Shown here in pieces: positions 9,970-22,800 of a DNA stretch of 64,000 nucleotides. The stretch spans positions 505,567,303 through 505,631,302 of the forward strand of contig OY856409.1 in assembly GCA_963693085.1 (NCBI GenBank), read 5' to 3'. A program made the translations under genes and the position numbers. The DNA is from Alisma plantago-aquatica (lineage: Eukaryota; Streptophyta; Magnoliopsida; Alismatales; Alismataceae). Each line of letters opens with the position of its first letter. Position 1 is the first letter of the stretch. The notes beneath the pieces are model-generated. The model did not search any database, was not told where the DNA came from, and worked only from the letters and a program-made list of their open reading frames with translations.

Positions 9970-11310
9970 TCAAGCATCTTGGAGAGAGCAAGAGGCTCCT
10001 TTCTCCACTTCTTCCCCGCAAGAGTAGCATTTGCAATGTTGTCCATTGACTTTGAAGGTTCTATCTTTGCCTTGGAGTTCCACAGCTCCATATGGAAAAA
10101 TCTTTAGCACTAGGAATGGGTCGGACCACTTTGATTTCAGCTTTCCTGGAAATAGCTTTAATCTAGAATTGAATAACAATACTTTATCTCCTTCTTAGAA
10201 GTATTTCCTGTGAATTCTTTTATCATGCCAAGCATTTGTTCTTTCTTTGTACAACTTTGCATTCTCATAAGCATCGAGACATAGTTCTTCAAGCTTCTGC
10301 AGCTGCAATAGATGTTTTTCTCCTGTCCTCTTCATATCAAAATTCAAAAACTTAATTGCCCACAAAGCACGGTGCTCCAATTTGAGCGGAAGGTGACACG
10401 ATTTGCCGTAGATCAGCTTGAATGGAGTAGTTCCAATGATGGTTTTGTAGGTTGTGCGATATGCCCATAGTGTGTCATCTATCTTTAATGCCCAATCTTT
10501 CCTTGAACTAGAGACAATCTTTTCAAGAATATTCTTTAATTGCCTATTTGAAATATCTACTTGCCTGGATGTTTGAGGGTGATAGGGCATAGATATCTTA
10601 TGAGTCACACCATACTTGGAGAGAAGATTTTTGAATTGTTTTTAGGCAAAGTGTGTGCCTCCATCAGAAATTACAGCACGTGGAACTCCAAACCGAGGGA
10701 AAATTATCTTTTGAAAAATCTTAATTACATATTTGGCATCCGGTGCTTGGGTTGGAATGGCTTCAACCCATTTAGACACATATTCACAAGCAACAAGAAT
10801 GTATTGATACCCGCAGGAAGATGGGAATGGTCCCATGTAGTCCACTCCCCATACATCTAACACCTCAACCTCTAAGATAGAGTTGAGTGGCATGTTGTCA
10901 TGGCGGGATATGCCTCCTGTCCTTTGGCACCTATCACAAGATTTGACGAATATATTGACATCTTTGAATAATGTGGGCCAATAGAAACCAGCTTGAAGTA
11001 TTTTGGCAGTAGTCTTTTCTCCTCCGAAATGTCCTCCATAAGGAGAGGCATGGCATTCAGAAATGATGTTTTGGACCTCCTCTTCAACAACACACCTCCG
11101 GATGATCCCATCACTTCCATGCTTGAATAGTAATGGGTCATCCCAATAATAGAATTTTACATCATGAAAGAATTTCTTCTTTTGTTGATACGTCAAATCC
11201 GGTGGCAGTTGTCCAGTAGAAAGAAAATTAGCAATGTCTGCAAACCATGGTGCTTGAGTGGATGACAATGCATAGAGTTTTTCAATAGGCAAATGATCCT
11301 CAATTGGCAA
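9970..11310 (-). pseudogene. Element B integrase
   Basis: The zinc-binding part is seen as HASPYGGHFGGEKTTAKILQ and CDRCQRTGGIS. The catalytic core has [12 protein letters not shown] (first Asp) and ISDGGTHF (second Asp). At the third position, exactly 35 residues on, the frame reads RQVDISNRQLK, so aspartate stands where the catalytic glutamate should be (element A has [10 protein letters not shown]). A stop interrupts just after DGGTHFA (about 10641), and another precedes the C-terminal LLFNSRLKLFPGKLKSKWSDPF block (10179-9970) typical of Athila-type integrases. The enzyme joined viral-like cDNA into the genome when intact. Now it is doubly disabled. Confidence 0.9.
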
Positions 11311-11329
11311 TAGATTTCCAGCCTCTGTG

Positions 11330-12568
11330 GTCAGTCTAGAAAGGTGATCGGCAACACTATTTTTTGTACCTTTCTTGTCTCGGATTTTAAGATCAAACTC
11401 TTACAGAAGTACTATCTAGTGAATAAGGTGTGGTTTGGCATCTTTTTCATTCATCAAATACTTAATGGCAGCATGATCAGTATATACAATCACCTTTGAT
11501 CCTACCAAATATTGTCGGAACTTGTCAAATGCATATATAATTGCAAGCATTTCTTTCTCCGTGGTTGTATAGTTGATTTGTGCTTCATCAAGAGTTTTGC
11601 TAGCATAATAGATGGAATGGAGCTTCTTGTCTCTCTATTGTCCTAAAATAGCTCCCACTGTATAATCACTTGCATCACACATTAGTTCGAAGGGAGAATC
11701 CCAGTCTGGAGGTTGAATAATTGGGGCTGAAATGAGGGCCTCTTTGAGCTTGGAAAAGGCTGCATGGCAATCATCATCAAACACAAATTTTGTATCCTTT
11801 ACAAGTAGGGAACACAACGGCTTTGCAATTTTTGAGAAGTCTTTAATTAATCTTCTATAAAAACATGCATGTCCTAAAAAACTGCGGATGTCTTTAACTG
11901 AAGATGGAGTAGACATTTTCTCAATTGCTTTGACCTTTGCCCTGTCCACGTCAATACCCTTGTTAGATACCACATGTCCTAGTACTACACCGGATTGTAC
12001 CATGAAATGGCACTTCTCCCAATTTAGCACTAGGTTAACCTTTTTACAGTGGTCTAAGACTAGAGATAGATTCAATAAACATTGATCAAAAGAGTCACCG
12101 TACACGCTAAAATCATCCATAAAAATCTCCATTATATTTTCAATAAAATCAAAGAATATGGCCATCATACACTGCTGAAAAGTAGCGGGAGCGTTACAAA
12201 GACCAAACGGCATACGACGATAAGCTTATGTTCCATAAGTACAAGTGAAAGTGGTTTTCTCTTGGTCGGGAGGATAGATAGGAATCTAAAAAAAATCCAG
12301 AATACTCGTCTAAGTAACAAAAATAAGAGTGCTTGGCAAGACGTTCAAGCATCATATCAATGAAAGGCAACGGAAAATGATCTTTGCGGGTTGCCTTATT
12401 CAAACGTCGGTAGTCAATACACATACAACAGCCGGTAACCATGCGTGTTTGTACTAACTCATCATTGTCTCCTTTAATGATAGTTGCACCCCCCCCCCTT
12501 TTTAGGTACCACGTGAATAGCACTAACCCAGGGGATGTCACATATGGGATAAATGATTCCAACATCAA
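11330..12568 (-). pseudogene. Element B reverse transcriptase and RNase H
   Basis: RT starts with the CMCIDYRRLNKATRKDHFPLP region, continues with MPFGLCNAPATFQQCM and the catalytic IFMDDFSVYGDSF (FMDD variant of YMDD, common in this lineage), then LNWEKCHFMV and SFLGHACFYRRLI. RNase H follows with [19 protein letters not shown] and [10 protein letters not shown], but with stops near 11635 and 11400. The polymerase part is shifted against the protease frame by a run of nine C on the plus strand at about 12489-12497, and again near 12290, where the YPPDQEKTTF stretch leaves the frame. Confidence 0.9.
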
Positions 12569-13526
12569 TTAACTTGAAAATTTCTTTCTTTACCACTTCA
12601 AGCATATTTTGATTTAGGCATCTAGGTGGTTCGAATGTTGGTTTGGCATCATCTTCCATATTTATTCTATACATACAAATTGAAGGATGAATGCCTTTTA
12701 AATCTTCTATGGAATAACCAATGACGTCTTTATATATACGCAATTTGGCAAGCAATTTATTTTCTTGGTCATTAGTTAATTCATCATTTATTATAACAGG
12801 GGATGTAGAATTTGGGTCAAGAAATGCATACCTTAGCCCAGGTGGAAGGGCTTTTAGTTCTACCTTTTTGCCCGTTATTCTTTCATCGACTTTATCTTCA
12901 ATAAGTGGAGCATCTTCATTGATAGCTGCTGCTTTAGAAATAGATAGTGCTCCAGAGATTTCAGAATTATTGAGTTCAATTGCATCATCATCATAAATAT
13001 TAACCATCAAATCAACATCATCTCCATTATCATTCTCAATAGGATCAATAATATCAAGCAAACATATTTCTTCAACACGTGCGGGTGCTTTCATGGCTTC
13101 ATAAATAGAGAATTCCATAGCCTCTTCCCCAACATGTAGAGTGAGCTTTCCTTCCCAAACATCAACAAGACATCCGGAAGTCCTCAAGAATGGCCTCCCA
13201 AAAAGAACGGAGTTGGTAGGAGCTTCCGCCATATCAAGAACAATAAAATCACAGGGTATATAGAATTTCCCGATTTGTATAAGTACATCTTCCACCATAC
13301 CTTTTGGGTATTTAATAGAATGATCAGCTAATTCAATAGCCATCCTTGTGGGATTCAAATCCCCAAGATCTAGTTCTTGCCATAAGGTAAATGGAATGAG
13401 ACTAATACTGGCACCGAGATCTACTATACCTTTATCAAAAGTGGTATCATTAATCTTGCAAGGCAGTGTAAATGCTCCCAAATCATCAAGCTTTTGTGGA
13501 AGGTGATTTTGAATAATAGAACTCAC
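12474..13526 (-). pseudogene. Element B protease and linker to RT
   Basis: An open stretch of 350 codons without internal stops. The aspartic protease reads IVDLGASISLIPFTLW (active-site DLGA) and later FIVLDMAEAPTNSVLFGRPFL. Next come an acidic linker and the N-terminal RT region with PPRCLNQNMLEVVKKEIFKL and WVSAIHVVPKKGG. It then runs into the homopolymer frameshift that separates it from the rest of RT. The upstream gag ends at a single TGA directly before, at the join with 13527. Confidence 0.9.
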
Positions 13527-15154
13527 TCATTTTGAAAGCATTAATGTTTCTACTTGATCAAATTTTCTTCTTTTAGTCAAAATGTCCTTAAGGAATTTAG
13601 CATAAGAAGGCATCTCAGCAATAACTTCAGCAAAAGGAATATTGACATGCAATTTGTTGATTATGTCCATAAACTTCCTGAATTTCTGGTCTTCCTTCTT
13701 ATTGGCTAACCTTTGAGGAAAAGGTGTAGTGATTTTAAAAGAAGGTGGTGTTTCAGCTTTACCTTTCTCCTTGCTGCAATTTGGGTTGTTGGACTCCTCT
13801 TCATCAGTTTCCTTCATGTTCTTCTCCTTGGATGGAGAAGGTCTTTCAATCTCAGCTCCACTTCTTAGGATAATTGCATGAGCTTGTTGCCTTGGGTTCA
13901 CTTCTGGTTGGCTTGGAAGAGAACCAGATTGCAAAGTCCTTTGTTGATTTAGAGCTTGTTGTGCTATTTGATTTTCTAACAACTTGGTGTGAGTGGAAAT
14001 TCCATCCACTTTTGTAGAAAGTTTTGCAATAGCATCTTTTACAAGCTTTTCATTCCCCCGGAGTTCCTCATTTTTTTGCATTTGTGTAGATATGAATTTT
14101 TCCATCATAGCTTCTAGAGAAGAACCTTGGGGTTGTTGTGGCTGTTGATAACCCCTGTTGTTGAAACCGGGTGGATTTCCTTGACGGTTGGCATGTTGCA
14201 GTTGTTTCTGTCCTTGCTAGAAGTTTTGAGTGTTGCTTGCATTTTGGTAGGAGAAATTAGGATGATCTCTCCATCCTAGATTGTATTGGTTGGAATAGGG
14301 ATTGTATTGCTTATTCCCTTGCATCCTAACAGCATTGACCTGTTCAAAATTTCCTTCCATTGCATTAGGGACAAAACATGAAGAAGAAGTATGTCATGTA
14401 TTACCACAAGCTTCACATGTTGCTTCAGCAGATTGAATTGGAAAAGTGGCATATTCTCAAATTTTTGTGTAAGCACATCTAGCTTGGCAGCAATAAGGTC
14501 AACGGCATCAACAGTGTGTTTTCCTCCTTGTTTTCTGGTTGAAGAACTTGTTGTTGTAGAGGTTGATTTTGCTCCTCTATCTCCTCCCCATTGACAGTGA
14601 TTTAGTGGTATATCTTCAATAATATCATAAGCCTCTCTATAAGACTTAGTCATTAATGCACCACCAGCTGCGGAATCTAAAGTCAACTGGGTATTGTAAA
14701 ATAGTCCATTATAGAAAGTTTGAAGTAGAATCCAGTTTGTCAAGCCATGGTGCGGGCAAAGGCGTTGAAGATCTTTGAACCATTCCCATGTATCATATAG
14801 AGTTTCTCCTTCACTCTGATAGAAATTGGTGAGATGGTTCCTCAAATGGGCTGTCTTGCTCAACGAAAAATACTTTGAAAGAAAAGCATTAAGGAGCTGG
14901 TCCCAACTTTTAATTGACTTCTTGGGAAGAGACAAAAGCCACACCTTGGCTCTATCTCTTAAGGTGAAGGGAAATAACATGAGTCTAATTCCATCAACAC
15001 ACACTCTGTTAATCTTGAAGGTATTCAGATATTCCAAGAACTCGGCAACATGAAGACTTGGGTCTTCGTTGGTTGTACCCCCAAAATGATTTTGTTGTAT
15101 CATTTGCATCATAGAAGGAGCAATAGAGAAGTTATTTGCTTCTACAACAGGCAA
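13527..15154 (-). pseudogene. Element B gag
   Basis: The N-terminal half (15154 down to about 14410) has the retrotransposon gag core, with LFPFTLRDRAKVWLLSLP, LLNAFLSKYFSLSKTAHLRN and FYQSEGETLYDTWEWFKDL. A frameshift near 14420 and a stop near 14396 disrupt the knuckle-like CEACGN region. A proline- and glutamine-rich stretch follows, and the C-terminal half (14108-13527) is open, with coiled-coil-like spacing (MMEKFISTQMQKNEELRGNE) and KFMDIINKLHVNIPFAEV near the end. Gag formed the particle coat. The start MPVVEANNF is the first ATG of the open frame; the true start may lie upstream of the frameshifted 5' part. Confidence 0.88.
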
Positions 15155-15533
15155 GTCAATGGCCCCACAGATGTTTTTGTGGCGACCGGCATTGCAAAAT
15201 CTTTTAAAGGGAGGTCGTCCTCCACTGTTGGATTACTTGGTGTAGCTACCACAGAAGATGAAGAAGACGATGGTGGTGATGATGGTGGAGTACCTCCTAA
15301 TAGTTATTGTTCCACTCTTCTTGTTCTTCTCAAACTTGAAAGAGTTCGCTCTATTTCAAGGTCTAGCAAAGTGGATGTTTGGAGACCTCATTGTGAGCGA
15401 CGCATACAACCTAAAAATTAACAAGAGGAATTAAGAACACAACTAAAAGGTATATGGAAACTTGAAATGTATGAGTGATGATCTAGTCTCGAATACTAAT
15501 TAGTACTTATTACTCTAATTAAATTACCGTAGC

Positions 15534-15551
15534 TCCCCGACAACAGCGCCA
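15534..15551 (-). other. Element B primer binding site, tRNA-Asp type
   Basis: On the minus strand the 18 bases TGGCGCTGTTGTCGGGGA lie 6 bases from the LTR end. They closely match the 3' end of plant tRNA-Asp, the primer usual in Athila and related gypsy lineages. Confidence 0.85.
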
Positions 15552-15557
15552 AAAACT

Positions 15558-16973
15558 TGTTGGTTGTTTACACTAACGAGTTTCAATCCAAACAAAGGAT
15601 AGTTTACCCAACTTAACCAAACTCTGCAAGTATACGGAGGTAGTATAGTCGAGGTCGAATACAAGGAGCTTAGTTAATTAAAATGAGCGCAACAACACTA
15701 AAGTTCAACAATCCAGATTGGTTTTAAGGAAAAGAGAAAGTTTGACTAAAAGTAGAAAGCTCAGATTTTAACAATAGAAAATTCAGATTTTAACTAGCAA
15801 ACAAGAACCACAAAAGAAGTTTGATTTCATAATTATTAGGAATCTTAGACATTAGGATTTTGTTCACATATCATAGCAATCAAAGGAACATAATATTTTA
15901 AACATACATAAGTTCTTTTTTCAAGGAAAGGTTGTGTTACATTTCGCTTCCCGGTGTAAATGCAACGATCATAACTTAAAGCAACACTCTCGTGTGTGAA
16001 TTTCATTTCTAATCACAGTCTGTTCCTCAACTCATTCCTCTCTACTCTCGTAGAAGAGGAAAAGTTACCAAGAAGAGCACCTCCATACATTCCTACTTAC
16101 CTTCTCGGATCAAGCAAGAAAGAAGAAAACATGCATATAAGGTGGCCAGAAATACATGCAAGAAAAGAGTAAACCGGTACTTTCATGGTTAAGAAATAAG
16201 AAGCATAGTATTTAGTACGAAATTACTTGTTCCATACATGCTATGACATGGGAGCTACTCTCCCATGCCCAAGAAAAGAAGGATTACTCATCCATAACCA
16301 TGTCTTGCAGATTTGTTACAGAAATTTCAGTTTTGAACATGATTTAGAAAGGAAAAGACAAAGAGAACTAAAGATGTAACCACAGGAAGGAAGAATTCTG
16401 GCTTGAGGACAAAATTCTCCTTCTCTAGCTGCTCCAAGACGGACTAGCTCCTTTCCCAAGAAGCTGCTCTAGGTTGGGGAAGCTTGGCTGCACCTTGGAG
16501 AAGACAAAAGAGAAGTAGGAAGAAGAAATGGTCTCTTGATGCAAGAAACCACCTTGGATCTCTCCAAAATCGCCTTCCTCTGGTCTACTCTAGCTCTGGG
16601 ATGAGAGAAAACTTCTCAAATGACCGAACATAATCGTCCCTTGCCTTCCCTCCTTGTTCTAAAATCGAATTCTAAATTTTCATATTTCTGAAACTGCCAG
16701 GTGCACGTCGTGCGTTCTTCTGGCTGAACGAACCAATTTTTCTCTGGAAAGGTGCACGTCGTGCGTCTGTCTTGCACACCATGCATTCTGCTATTTCAGA
16801 AGAATTAACTCCGAATTCAATTCTTTTTGTGGCAAATCTGCGATGCAAGTTATGGAATAAGTAGAATAACAAAAAGATGGCAAAAGTAATATGAAAAGAG
16901 ACTAAATTATATCAGAATGAACCAAATTTGTGTGTGATAGCATGTGAAAAGATGATATATAAATCACATAACA
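15558..16973 (-). repeat. Element B 5' LTR
   Basis: Starts TGTTGGTTG and ends CATAACA on the plus strand, giving TG...CA on both strands. It carries a 26-bp segment near 16135 absent from the partner LTR, and has one GTGCACG core fewer. TTTAC follows directly. Confidence 0.93.
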
Positions 16974-17426
16974 TTTACCGATTTGCTACCCACAAAAATG
17001 ATGATCCAATTGGATGATAATACCATTACAGTACCTTTGGGAATTATTGAAGATATCCCAGTGAGAGTAGGAAGAGACTCTTATGTCCCTTGTGACTTTA
17101 TTGTCATGGACATAAAAGAAGATCTAAGATATCCAATAATATTCAACAGACCTTTCCTCGTGACAGCCAGAGCGCTAATTGATGTTGAAGCATGTACGAT
17201 TACCTTAAGGCTAGGGAAGGAAACTGTTCAATTCAGAGTCTTTGACAACCTAAAAAGTCCCAACATTCATAGAGAACTCTTTCTTCTTGAAGAAATTGAT
17301 AAAATGTCCCAGCTAAAGCAAGAAACTCCCGAACCATCTGATGCTCTGGAGAACGCCTTGATGAACCCAGATGTCGAATCTTCAATTGACGAACTAGTTC
17401 AACAATGTCTGAAATATCTAGAATAA
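16974..17426 (+). pseudogene. Element A protease, distal part
   Basis: The frame interrupted at 6266 resumes here as DLLPTKMMIQLDDN and runs open to 17426. It contains GIIEDIPVRVGRDSYVPCDF and FNRPFLVTARALIDVE, both aligned with the protease of B (MVEDVLIQIGKFYIPCDF, FGRPFLRTSGCLVDVW). A TAA ends it in the acidic linker before RT. Confidence 0.85.
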
Positions 17427-19115
17427 GCTGAAGAAGACTCGGAAGCTACCTTTGAGATGTTGAAATCTGTCACCACTCTGGAGACTATTGAAGTACCTAA
17501 GGCATCAGAAATGAAAGTCCTACCAGCCAGACGCAAACACATCTTTCTAGACGAAGAAAAACTATGTCTGGTCATTATCAGTTCCACTTTGATAGATGAC
17601 TAGGAAGAAAGACTCCTTGTTAAATTAAGAAAGCACAAGAAAGCCATTGGATATAAGATGACCGATCTAATCGGGATAAATCCAACTTTGTGCATGAACA
17701 AATTACCTATGATGGAAGAGTTTAAACCATCACAGGAGCACCAGAGGAAGCTAAAACCGAATCTTAAAGAGGTAGTTTGCCTCGAAGTTCTAAAACTTCT
17801 AAAAGTTGGTATTATCTATCTGATCTTTGAATCCCAATGGATAAGTCCAGTCTAGGTAGTTCCTAAAAAAGGGGGGACCACCGTTATTTTGAATGATAAA
17901 AATGAACTGGTACCCTCCTGGACTGTTACCGGATGGAGGATGTGCATCGACTATAGAAAATTGAACAAGGAAACAAGGAAATACCACTTTCCTTTACCTT
18001 TTCTTGACGAAGTCCTTGAACATCTAGCTCACAAGAAATTCTTTTGCTATCTTGATGGCTACTCAGGATTTTATCAAATTACAATACACCATGAAGATCA
18101 AGAAAAGACAACTTTTACTTGCCCTTTTGGAACTTACGCCTTCAGGAGGATACCCTTTGGGCTATGTAATGCACCTGCAACATTCCAGAGATGTACGTCT
18201 GCCATATTTGCATGTTTAATCAAATATATCATGGAGGTATTCATGGATGACTTCTCAGTCTATGGAGATTCCTTCGATAATTGTCTGCTTAATCTCAGTA
18301 AAGTGCTACAAATATGTGAGGAAACAAATCTGATCCTTAATTGGGAAAATTGACACTTTATGGTAACAGAAGGTGTTGTCCTCGGGCATCGACTGAGTGA
18401 ACAAGGGATTGAAGTAGACAAAGCAAAAATAGATGTCATTTCAAAGTTTTCACCACCAAAAGATATCAGAGGAGTATGAGCTTTCTTGGGCCATGCCAGA
18501 TTTTACCAAAGATTCATTCAAGATTTTTCAAAAATAGCAAAGCCCATGACTCACCTATTAGCTAAAGATGCGGACTTCAATTATGATCAAGAATGTTTAC
18601 ACAGCTTCACGACTCTAAAAAACAATTTATTCTATGTGCCTATATTAAGAGCTCCTGATTGGTCATAACCCTTTGAGATAATGTGTCACACCAGTGACTA
18701 CGCTATAGGAGCAGTACTAGGGCATAGGATAGATAAGAAGCCTTATGTGATATATTACGCATAAAAAATGCTTGATGAGGCCCAAAAGAATTATACAACT
18801 ACAAAAAAAGAATTCTTGGTAGTCATCTATACTTTTGAGAAATTCCATTCTTACCTGATCGGATCAAAGGTTACAATTTGCATAGATCACTCGGCAATAA
18901 AATATCTGATTCAGAAACAAGACGCCAAACCTAGACTTATTCGATGGGTGTTGATGCTTCAAGAGTTTGACCTAGAAATAAAGGATAAAAGTGGGGTGGA
19001 AAATATTGTCATTGATCACTTGAGTCGCATTGAGGCTCAAAACAAAGATAATATACCTATCTGTGACTCTCTACCTGATGACCAACTCATGAAGGTCACT
19101 ACTAGATTCCCCTAG
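17427..19115 (+). pseudogene. Element A reverse transcriptase and RNase H
   Basis: After a linker with stops, the RT N-terminal part reads EVLKLLKVGIIYLIFESQW (about 17800) and VVPKKGG, with TAG replacing a glutamine codon between. The palm is open from about 17889 to 18353: MCIDYRKLNKETRKYHFPLP, PFGLCNAPATFQRC, catalytic VFMDDFSVYGDSF, LNWEN then TGA. The thumb GHARFYQRFIQDFSKIAKP and RNase H ([42 protein letters not shown]) follow with stops at about 18477, 18666 and 18763. Most stops are single-base changes of Gln, Cys or Ser codons. Confidence 0.88.
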
Positions 19116-19142
19116 TACGTCGACATAGTAAACTATCTGGCT

Positions 19143-19846
19143 ATGGGAATTGTCCATCCTTCTGCTTCCTATCATAACAGGAAGATATTTTTCCATGACG
19201 TCAAGCAGTACTTCTGGGATGAGCCATACATCTTCTTCTTATGCACAAATGGATTATTCTGCCATTTCCTTCCTGAAGAAGAAATCACCCCAGTTTTGGA
19301 ACACTGTCAGTCTGGACCCACTGGAGGGCACATGAGTTCAAAGAAGACTGCTCTTAAAGTGTTACAGTCAAGTTTAATCTGGCCAACAATAACAAAAGAT
19401 GCACATGAATTTGTACAATCATGTGGTAAATGTCAGCTCTCTGGAGGGATATCCAAGCAGATTGAAATGCCAATAACTCTGTGGCAGGAAATTGAACTCT
19501 TCGATGTATGGGGAGTGGACTATATGGGTCCATTTCCCTCATCATATGGATTCTCCTATATATTGGTCATTGTAGATTACGTATCCAAATGGGTAGAAGT
19601 TATACCTAATATATCTTGTGACTCTAAGCCGGTTATTAAGTTGTTCAAGGATATTATTTTCCCAAGATTTGGAGTTCCTAGAATAGTCATATCCGACGGA
19701 GGGTCACATTTCTTGGAATGTAGTTTTGAAGCACTTCTGCAAAAATACGGAGTAAAACACAAGGTCACCATGCCTTATCATCCCCAGACAAGCGGTCAAG
19801 TTGAAGTCTCAAATAGACAATTGAAAGCTATTTTAGAGAAGATTGT
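19143..19846 (+). pseudogene. Element A integrase, N-terminal and core part
   Basis: The zinc-binding region has [20 protein letters not shown] and [11 protein letters not shown]. The core shows all three catalytic residues: [24 protein letters not shown], and [10 protein letters not shown] with the glutamate 35 residues after the second Asp. It is cut within ILEKIV by element C at 19846/19847. The rest lies at 27488-28010. Confidence 0.9.
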
Positions 19847-22800
19847 TGTAACATACCAGATCTAGAACCCTACCCTAGAACTTTGACCTTTTGGGTTTGA
19901 CCAAACAAGGTTGAGGTTAGGATGATCCTAATAATATAATGCATGAATAATGTGATATAATATGTCATATAATTCATTTGGTGATAATAAGATGATAAAT
20001 AACTTAATTGGATGCATAATGATGTTAATGGGCCTCTAATGGGCCAGATGAAAAAACCCATGAAAGAAAGCCTCAAATTAAATAATAGACTTCAAATTTG
20101 TAATCTACACATCAAAATAAGTCTACATGTCAATTTTCATTTAATTTGGACACCTTGAAATAATATGGTAAGAGAGGAGAGAGAAATTGCCTAAAAGGTG
20201 TAATTAATCAATAAATATAATAAATAACTCTAAAAGAGGAAAATAATCTTAGATTCGTGATATACATAATAAATATAGCCTTTGGGTGAATTTACATCCA
20301 ATTTGGAGAAAGTTTGCTTAAAAGGTAAAATCAGGAGAGAGGAAGTGTGTAGAACCTTCAAAATATTAATTAAATACTCAAACAACTATAATATGTAAAA
20401 TTGATGGAAAATTCGTATTCAACACACTTAAGTTAACTTGTGGATGAAGTTTTACCTAATTTGGATAATACATGTGTCATTGATGCATCAGGAAAGAGAA
20501 ACAAAGAATATGTTAAATAATACATCTAAAGTTTCCAAAAGTGAAATCTATGTGGATATTCGGAATCTACATGTTTAACTTAGCTTGTGTGCCAAGTTTG
20601 GCTTAATTTTGATATTGTATGAGCCCTTAATTGAAGAGAGAGAAACAAGGAAATAAACTTTAATGTCACTTTAATCCAAAATCATTTCGAGTAAGGTTTC
20701 TCAGAATATACTTGTCGCACAAGGATTTCTCTCCATCCAACGGTTCGTTCTTGTCCGCGTTTTACTCGGTTTGATCGAATGGCGCTCATCTTTCTCCTTC
20801 ACCCGACCCTTTCCTTTTCTGGTGCAACAGTAACAATAGCGATCGGATCGCGATACCTCTCTTTCTTTCCCTCCTTTTCCTTATATGTCTCACTTTTCAC
20901 TATCACCACTTCATTTCGATCCATTTTATCCTAGATTTTCTAGGGTTTTGCTCTCTGGTTTCTCGGGTCGGCTAAAGTTTCCTCTTTCTTCCCCTGTTTC
21001 CTGGTTCGGGATCTTCTTTCCCATCTATGGCCCTAGAATCTATATATAAACTCCTGGGAATCGATCGTGAGGATGAAATCTTTGACTCTCATCCCCTCCT
21101 TGGGTTCTTTTACAACTTTGCTCGGTCTACTTACTCCGACCGTCTTCTTCTGTTTCCTGCTGGTCGGCCCAGAGCCTGGGGCTTTAGCGTTCGCCAGATG
21201 GGGCTGGTGTTGGTCGCTGGTACCTTCATGAAGCTGGAAAACCGATCAATTTTCTCCTGAAGTGGGTACCTCCTTTTTCCCCTTTTTAGCTTTGCACCTT
21301 AGGATTCTTGTATGCAATGGTGTTTTATCACTCTGGTTGGTCTCTGCCCTCGATATGTACCTCAGTTGGTCGGTCAATCGCTCACAGACTCGTGTGTGGG
21401 ATCCTCTACTTGAGTTTCCCACCGAGACTCAAGTTGTAAAGTTTTAGTTCTCACAGGTGCTGCCTTCTGGGCTATGTCGGGGTTCTCACGGGGTTGAAGA
21501 AACCCTGAGGTGTTTTCCCCTCTATGTCCTCGACTCTGTTTTGTTTCATTTTCCACAGCGAGGCTATTTTATTCTTTTCACTGGTAGAGGTTTTGTTTTA
21601 TTTCTGAGGTGCGTTGCCATGGTGTTTTGTGGGGTGGCTGAGTTGGCCAATCCTAATTGGGCCAACTCAGCTCGCGCGCCCACTCTCTCTTCTTTTCACT
21701 CTGAATTGCTTATGTGGATTTTTCCTATTGGTCTGTTTTGTAAAATCGCTAACTAATTCCACATTGATCAGAAAAATGCAAATAAATACTCGTTGGAATC
21801 AAAAAACTAAGACCTGTCTAATGGTACATGTTTTGATGGCTAAATCTAATGTTTAATAATAGGTGTTTTCAATGAATCTAATTAATAATGAATTAACTTG
21901 TATAATTCATAACTAAATATATATAAGTTAGAAAAATATAATAAAATATGTTTTGAACTCAGAAAAATATAATATAAAATATGGCATGGTTTTGGAAACC
22001 TAATTCATATATTAATAAAAAGGTGGTTTTTAGGGTTTATGAAATCAATATAAATCTAACCCTAATCCCACATATGTGCTTAATAGGTTCTTTGGAAGCC
22101 TAGGCTTGGATCTAGTTGGACTTTGGACCTGTTTGACTCTGAAGTTGAAGTATGTTTGCATCCCCGATTATTCTTCTTGAGCAATTATCCTATTTTATTC
22201 TTTCTCTTGGTCCTATGGACATTAGCCTACACATTGTCTTGTTCTTTTGAAATCATGCTTCATGTGAAGTATCTTATTTTTTTATTGATCTTGTGATCAT
22301 GGATATTCTCTTGGAATCTTATCTTGTTGCTTTGGTGCAATTTGGACTTTTGATATTATATGCCCATTGTGATGTGGAAGTTTACTTGGTGATATATGCC
22401 CACTTTAAAGTGTATGTTTATTTGTTTGAGTTGTCCATTGTGTGATGGCAACATTGTATATTCTGACTATACTTTTCTACTTGCCTCTACATTAAACATG
22501 CTATGTGATTCAGTAGTACTAGAGCAGTATAAATTACTTAGGTTTTGGGGCAGTAATCCCCTATTGTTTATTTGGAGGGTGGCAGTATACCATTCCTCTG
22601 TAATCGAGTGTGGCAGTAATCCATACTCAATTTTATATATTTGGGAGATTGGTAGTATTCCTTTCTCTATCAGGTTCAAGTTTGTGCTTGGCTGCCTTTG
22701 TATTTATATTGTTCTAGGGCTATGTTTATCTCACATGCATGCAGGTTATTGATGTTGATTGTGGGGTGTGTGCCCTGCTCTCTCTATGTGCCAGTATTGC

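Larger units (their letters stand above)
6267..16973 (-). mobile_element. Element B: Athila-type Ty3/gypsy element, inverted, inside the protease of A
   Basis: Two LTRs of about 1.41 kb (6267-7677 and 15558-16973) flank a minus-strand internal region with a tRNA-Asp-type PBS next to the right LTR, then gag, protease, RT, RNase H and integrase, then about 2.3 kb of non-coding sequence and a polypurine tract next to the left LTR. The 5-bp duplication TTTAC lies at 6262-6266 and 16974-16978. Removing the element restores the glycine-phenylalanine reading of the A protease without a break. No post-pol ORF is visible, unlike A. Scattered stops and a few frameshifts disable it, but it is better preserved than A, as expected for a later insertion. 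Confidence 0.93.

Noticed and set aside
21027..21756. Open frames shared with 25349-25907
   Set aside because: They are in the two LTRs of element C. No domain, and the frames differ between copies through small changes.
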